NCBI GenBank assembly: GCA_028023455.1
Contig: JAQFVV010012509.1
Location: 2,484,001 to 2,548,000 of the forward strand
Direction of reading: 5' to 3'
Length of the DNA: 64,000 nt
DNA from: Epiperipatus broadwayi
Lineage: Eukaryota > Onychophora > Udeonychophora > Euonychophora > Peripatidae
Position numbers and translations under genes: made by a program. Numbering within the stretch: position 1 is the first letter of the stretch; each line of letters begins with the position of its first letter. Shown here one piece after another: positions 59,113 to 64,000 of this stretch. Under the pieces are notes generated by a model. That model did no database searches and had not been told where the DNA came from. It saw only the letters and a list, made by a program, of their open reading frames with translations.

Positions 59113-60326
59113 GCACAGGACTTTATATCAATCAAACTAGCCTACAGTTTCAAATATTAATGATTTTAATCAGCATGTAATTTACAATATAACAGACTAA
59201 AGGTTAGATAAAAGAGAATATCTCTGTCTTGTGACAAAATAAACTGCCATTGATATAATAAAAAGATGTTTATTTGTTCATTTTAAAAATGATTCTTTAG
59301 AATTGGCTTGCAATATATCATAGAAATATATTTGGACATTTGTTCCTTGAAATAAATTTTTATTTATAATGTTACATATTTCATCAGTCATAAATTGGTT
59401 AATAAGTTCCCCCAAAATGCTTTATAAAAAAAAAAATCCGGCCAATTATAATGGATTTCCATGATAAAATATTTAACTTGTTACCACAGATCAAAATATA
59501 AAATACACGTTAAAAAAACAAATTTTAAAATTGAAAAAGAAAAATGATAATTAAAAAAACAAGCACTTACTAAGAATATTATGAATAAAAAAAAAGTGCT
59601 AACCTGTGTGTAAATAAAATAAGTACAGTTCACTTACTATGATTGTTTTGTGAAAAAACAATAACTTTTATGGTTGCCATTATAAATGCGCTAAGTAAGA
59701 AGAAGTTGATATTCTGTTGAATTACAATTTGTTAAATTCATTTTTGGTGCACTTTATTATGTCATAAATGTTTTTATAATGACCTATTCAATAAAACTTG
59801 GATATTTTTTTTGCAACAATTTAAAAATTAATAATTCATCTTTTTTTTTAAAAAAAAAAACAAAAAAACAGTCTTATTGGAATAAATAAAAATGAGATCA
59901 AAAAATGTAATGAATAATTGATATGTAGTTTTAATAAGATAACAAATTCTTTTTATATCTTGATAAATAAGAATTTCTCTTTATATAAGCATATTAAATG
60001 AAAATTGCTCCTTTTTTACTGATAATTTATTTTTAATTACATAATGAATAAAATTTATATATTCAATTTTACAAGACTGTTCATGTTTGTAATGAAAAAT
60101 TTCTTTGCTTTCAGGATGTCAGAAATCTTGTTACAGAATGTAGATATGAGCACACTGAATAAAGATTAATTAAATAGGTCAAATTTTTTACTTATTATAA
60201 TTGCAGTCTACTATGCATATCTTCTAAATCAGTTTTTTAATTTCATAATAAATAAACCTTGTACTTTTGCATAACAGATAAAACCTTAAATATTTTGACA
60301 ATAAAACTACTAATTAAAATAAATAC
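59113..60326. other. Co-repressor intron sequence, nothing identified
   Basis: Contains mixed poly-A/poly-T tracts, including TTTTTTTTTAAAAAAAAAA near 59850, and no supported gene. It ends at the splice donor of the exon at 60327. Confidence 0.5.
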
Positions 60327-60380
60327 CTTGTTTAGCAACTTCCATTTCTTCATCAGTCCATCGTGAGGTTTCCACTAAAT
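60327..60380 (-). CDS. NCOR: Co-repressor exon, start of the second SANT domain
   Basis: A 54-bp exon bounded by AATTTGTTTCAG before 60380 and GTATTTATTT after 60327. Two bases finish a codon from an upstream exon outside the window. Then LVETSRWTDEEMEVAKQ follows and one base (G) is left over, completed by GT of the exon at 50818. SRWTDEEMEVAK is the first helix of SANT2, nearly identical to vertebrate NCoR/SMRT. The exon is short but its splice sites, phase and peptide all agree. The upstream exons (first SANT domain, HDAC3-activating region, receptor-independent repressor region) lie beyond position 64000. Confidence 0.93.
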
Positions 60381-60559
60381 CTGAAACAAATTAATTAATA
60401 CCTATAATATTGAAAGAGACATTTTGAATTTTTTATTATTATTTTAATATTATGTTTTACTATGCTATTACTCTTATTCAATTACAATAACGGCATTCAA
60501 ATGATATATATAAAAAAAAACAATGTTAAAAAGTTATTTTTTATAAATACTGTGGACAT
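60381..60559. other. Co-repressor intron sequence
   Basis: Short AT-rich stretch upstream of the SANT exon acceptor. Nothing else identified. Confidence 0.5.
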
Positions 60560-60840
60560 ATAGGGAATGGATTAGATGAAAAGAGCAAAAAAACATAACA
60601 ATGCAATTAATAGCAGAGATGATAACTTTGACTTATATATCCACAATTTAACATATGGACATAAAATAAATTGTGTAAAAATTATTAAATCTAATATATA
60701 TGAAACTATATTAACTACAACAAAGTTAATTAATATGAATGAATATATATAAAATACCAATAAATTTAATACATTATTGGTCAATTAAAAATGAATGGAA
60801 AAGTATATAATATATATCATTACAAAGTAAAAAGAAAGGT
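60560..60840 (+). mobile_element. Penelope-like element fragment, second copy of the 42.6-kb family
   Basis: AACATAACAATGCAATTAATAGC...GATGATAA aligns with AACATAACAATGCTATTAATAGG...GATGATAA at 42740. Later blocks also align: ACATATGGACATAAAATA, AATAAATTTA and TGGTCAATTAAAAAT. The plus-strand peptide KKHNNAINSRDDNFDLYIHN is the middle of a GIY-YIG endonuclease domain. The catalytic GIY part has been lost or lies in decayed sequence to the left. No inverted repeats were found around this copy. Confidence 0.65.
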
Positions 60841-61343
60841 GAATTTGATTTTTTAATATAAATCTTTATATAGTATACTTTTCAAACCATATAATTGTTA
60901 TGTGTTGTATAATTAATATATTTTACTTTTGTTATTTTGTAAATATTTCAATTACTTTATCATAAATTTTTTGATTCTGATTAATTTTATGTATACAAAA
61001 ACAATAGATGTTGCAATGCATATAATGTAAATTTAAGATTTAAAAAGATTACATTGAAGAGGGCGAAACAATATTTGCTGAAAAAAGCTTTTATGAATTA
61101 ATATTATATATATATATACCTAGTCATGACACAATATTTTGTATTATTTAATTACAGATTATATGAAAAAGCAGCATAATAAATTACTTTTATTTCTTTT
61201 TATTTATAAACAAGATATTATAGTTCTGTTTATTTTAGTTGACATAAAGAGTTAAAATTGCCTTCAAATAGCCTAGTATTTAAACAAGAACTCTCCAATC
61301 ACTTTTCCAAGAAAAACAGTGAAACAAACAAACAAAAAAAAAA

Positions 61344-61471
61344 TTCAACAAACAAGTCAAGATTTCCTTCATCATTTTCATACTCTAGGTAAAAATAGTT
61401 ATAAAAAAAAATTCAACAAACAAGTCAAGATTTCCTTCACCATTTTCATACTCTAGGTAAAAATAGTTAAT
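61344..61471. repeat. Two-copy 68-bp tandem duplication
   Basis: TTCAACAAACAAGTCAAGAT starts at 61344 and again at 61412. Both copies continue to CATACTCTAGGTAAAAATAGTTA, with one clear difference (TTCATCATTTT against TTCACCATTTT). High identity means a recent slippage or unequal exchange event; an A-tract separates the units. Confidence 0.85.
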
Positions 61472-63460
61472 ACTTATTTAAATATTGAGAAAGTGATGAT
61501 TAGCTAGGTTAAATGTGCATATGAAAAAGTTTAAGCCTATTTGGAACATAAACATATGTTCAAAGTTAACTAAGCCGGGATTCAAATCTCACCTCATGAG
61601 CAAGGAAGATGAATGCACTAACTTCTATATTAAGAATTCCTGTGTAGTCATTGTGAAAAAAAGTATATTTATTAATATCACAGTGACTCCAACATTAAAA
61701 TAAAAAAAATAATGAAAAGCATTTTTTCCCTTCTAAATAGGCATGGAAAGATTATCATAATATAATTTTCTTCTTTATTAATGCTAACTTTATAAGACAT
61801 TTTTATGGTTCTATTTTTTATTTTACTACTAATATTCTTTTTCTTCAATGAATATTATACTATCTAATTATTTTCTTCTATTTTTTCTTTCAATGTATTG
61901 ATATTCTATTTTATACTCATTGTTTTTGAATATTAGAATAATTTATTCTAGTCTTATACAATGGACTCTATTCCAACCTATCTTAATTGATATTAGGTAG
62001 TGCTATATTTTGCAGAAAAAATATATGAGCTTTAGTAATTCAATAGTTATGAATTATAAAGCTATGTTTACTCCAGAAAAAAATAATAATGAAAGGTCGC
62101 TAATAATTAAAGGAAACATACATGTAAATAGATATATATGAAAAATAGATTCTGTAAAAATAAAGAAAACTTTATTTTAGATAATTTTAGTTTAAGTTTA
62201 ATAGCAATGAAGAAAGATTTTAAGATAAATTAAATTTAAATAGACAGAGATCGTAGTTTAAAAGCATTTTACAAGAGATTGTTGAAAGATAAACCAAATT
62301 ATTAGTTACAAGGCCAGAAATAACTGATGGTTTTAAGAGATAGAAAAAACAGTGGATTGTTTAAAATCAAACATAAAACTAATTTTAGAAGCAAACAATG
62401 GATAAAATATTTTAAGCTAATTACTAAGGAATGTGAACGGATGTAATTAAAAGGATCCTAATCATCGTTGTAAAAATGCATTAGCCAAATGGAAGTACAG
62501 TTACATTGAAATATTTGGAATTTATTACTGATATCAAGCATGAAAAATGGAGTATAAATAGTGCCTGCTAAAAAGAGAAAGTGTCGTCATCAGCTTTTTT
62601 CCACTCATTGTAAACTGTTGTTATTGCTGTGCCGTGGGTATTATAAGGACTTGGAAAAAGTGCCCTGACTTTTCTGCAATGAGGGATGTGTCCAAGAGCC
62701 TATGCCTCTGAAGGTTAAAGATAACCAGCTAGGGAAAAATATTAATAGACCGCACCGGTCTTATTTATTATATGCATGAGATGACCCAAATAGGATTGTG
62801 TTTTAAAATAACCGTGAATATAAACTGGAGTAAGCTTACCATTAGTATAGAAGAAGGATTAGTTACTCAGTGGTGATATGAGAAGTGAAGGTAGAACTTT
62901 AAATCAAGGATTGTTTTGCTATATGTGTAAAAAAGGTAAATATGATCGCTACTCAGTTAAATCTTAATTTATGTTAAATTAAGTTATGTTAATTTTATGT
63001 TAAGTCTTAATTTATGTGTATGTATAATATGTAAATAAATATATTTAATCATTATTAATAATGTTTTGGTAATTTATAACTGTGGTAATTGGTGGTAGTC
63101 AGCTTCATTGCCGAATACACAAAAGACAGTAAGCAATATCTAAAACCCTAGATTTATTTCTAGCTATTGGCCTTCAGTGAGAAGCATTAAAAATTTTGTA
63201 CCTATACATTCATAAGTCACCTTTATTTCAGTTGTAGAATTCAGGCTTAACAACCTGAGATACAAAAAAATCCTAAAATTCTAAGTTAATTTGCTTGTAA
63301 ATATATATATAAATTCAGATATATAAATTATACTTTTATTTATTAAAAATATATATATATTTTAAATGATCAAATTTCAATGTTAAAAATTTGTCCTAAT
63401 GTTGCCTTCTATATATAAAATAAATTGAAACAGACAACTCACTATAACTAAAAAAATACT
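61472..63460. other. Co-repressor intron or upstream region, nothing identified
   Basis: The stretch 62570-62790 is less AT-rich than its surroundings (CCGTGGGTATTATAAGGAC, GACCGCACCGGTC) and is probably an old insertion, but it has no open frame or ends I can define. A 62-codon plus frame at 61515-61703 shows no motif. Confidence 0.4.
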
Positions 63461-63463
63461 TAC

Positions 63464-63540
63464 TACATCAACCCAGCTTTCATTCCTTAATGGGGGAGTT
63501 GCTGTAGGGTAATTGGTTATGCGACTGTGTAAAAAAAAAC
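63464..63540 (-). other. Exon-like or tRNA-SINE-like segment, unresolved
   Basis: On the minus strand a good acceptor (TTTTTTTTTACACAG before 63524) and a strong donor (GTAAGTATT after 63464) frame 61 bases that read RITNYPTATPPLRNESWVDV. However, the exon ends in phase 0 in its only open frame. It therefore cannot join directly to the next co-repressor exon, which needs one leading base. On the plus strand the same bases (TGTAGGGTAATTGGTTATGCG followed by A9) look like the A-box half of a tRNA-derived retroposon. Either reading is possible. Confidence 0.25.
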
Positions 63541-63574
63541 ATCTTGACATGTTTCCATTAAGAATGAAAGCCAA

Positions 63575-64000
63575 ATTGATGTATTAAATAATTTTTAACA
63601 AAGTTATGCTTATCTGAAATTTTTTTAACATCTTATTACATCAATAGAAAGCTCAATTACCACTTCCATATTGTTATAGTTCTCTTTTCCCTCAGAAGTG
63701 GACTATTCCAGATTCCTTTTTTATCTGATCGGATTGAGCATTGTTTGCTGCTGGTCAATAGGCTGATGCACAGATAAATACATAGCCTATGATTAGTACA
63801 GGCCAATAAGCAAGAATGATCGCTGAATCCAAATGTTCCAGTGAGGTCATGGATGTGGCTTTAAATGGTCAGCCTTTTGGAGGGAAAAGGAGAGAACGTA
63901 TGTCTAACCTACAAATATGGTACAAGTTCTCCAGTAGAAGTCCTGCTAATCTGAACAGTAGAATGCAATCTTATGATATGCTATTTGTCCACACAGCTAG
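63575..64000. other. Window end, no supported feature
   Basis: Less AT-rich than the preceding DNA, which may mean an old repeat, but no frame, splice-site pair or inverted ends could be supported. It presumably still lies within the co-repressor gene, whose 5' half must be to the right. Confidence 0.35.

Noticed and set aside
1-64000. CRISPR arrays, operons, prophage or plasmid features
   Set aside because: No regularly spaced repeats with unique spacers and no prokaryotic gene organisation; all evidence points to an animal nuclear genome.

Overview
This is AT-rich DNA from a bilaterian animal nuclear genome. Spliced GT-AG exons, long introns and dense transposable-element remnants show it is eukaryotic. 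I cannot fix the species; an AT-rich invertebrate such as an arthropod/chelicerate or a mollusc would fit. No bacterial, plasmid or CRISPR features were seen.

The one clear host gene is a nuclear receptor co-repressor (NCoR/SMRT/SMRTER family) on the minus strand. Four exons lie in the window: 60327-60380, 50818-50960, 33674-33854 and the terminal exon 24772-30113. Their phases chain exactly into 1905 codons plus stop. The first two exons encode the second SANT domain. The third encodes an acidic linker. The last, unusually long, exon encodes the whole C-terminal half: GSI-type repeats, a charged helix, CoRNR-type receptor motifs and the conserved QYESLSDED-type tail. The N-terminal half (first SANT, deacetylase-activating region) must lie beyond the right edge.

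The left 24 kb is intergenic or 3' flank. It holds a hAT-type MITE with an 8-bp target duplication, a large tandem duplication (about 1.68-9.1 kb) with decayed minus-strand coding-like segments, a piggyBac pseudogene ending at TTAA, LINE fragments, a tiny tRNA-derived retroposon with an 11-bp target duplication, and several tandem repeats.

The introns of the co-repressor gene (30-60 kb) are a transposon archive. They hold a ~0.9-kb near-complete palindrome, LINE remnants, a MITE with CTCF-like ends, a Ty3/Gypsy LTR element (35.7-42.3 kb) with near-identical long repeats but a broken and rearranged interior, a 266-bp foldback hairpin, a tRNA-derived SINE, an RTE-like LINE, and MITEs. They also hold Penelope-like element pieces, two of which have the same layout: a GIY-YIG domain between long inverted repeats.

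Nothing here forms an operon-like or otherwise coordinated novel system. The most unusual signals are the repeated inverted-repeat/GIY-YIG architecture, the large palindromes inside introns, the LTR rearrangement, and the unidentified coding-like segments shared by the two copies of the left-hand duplication.
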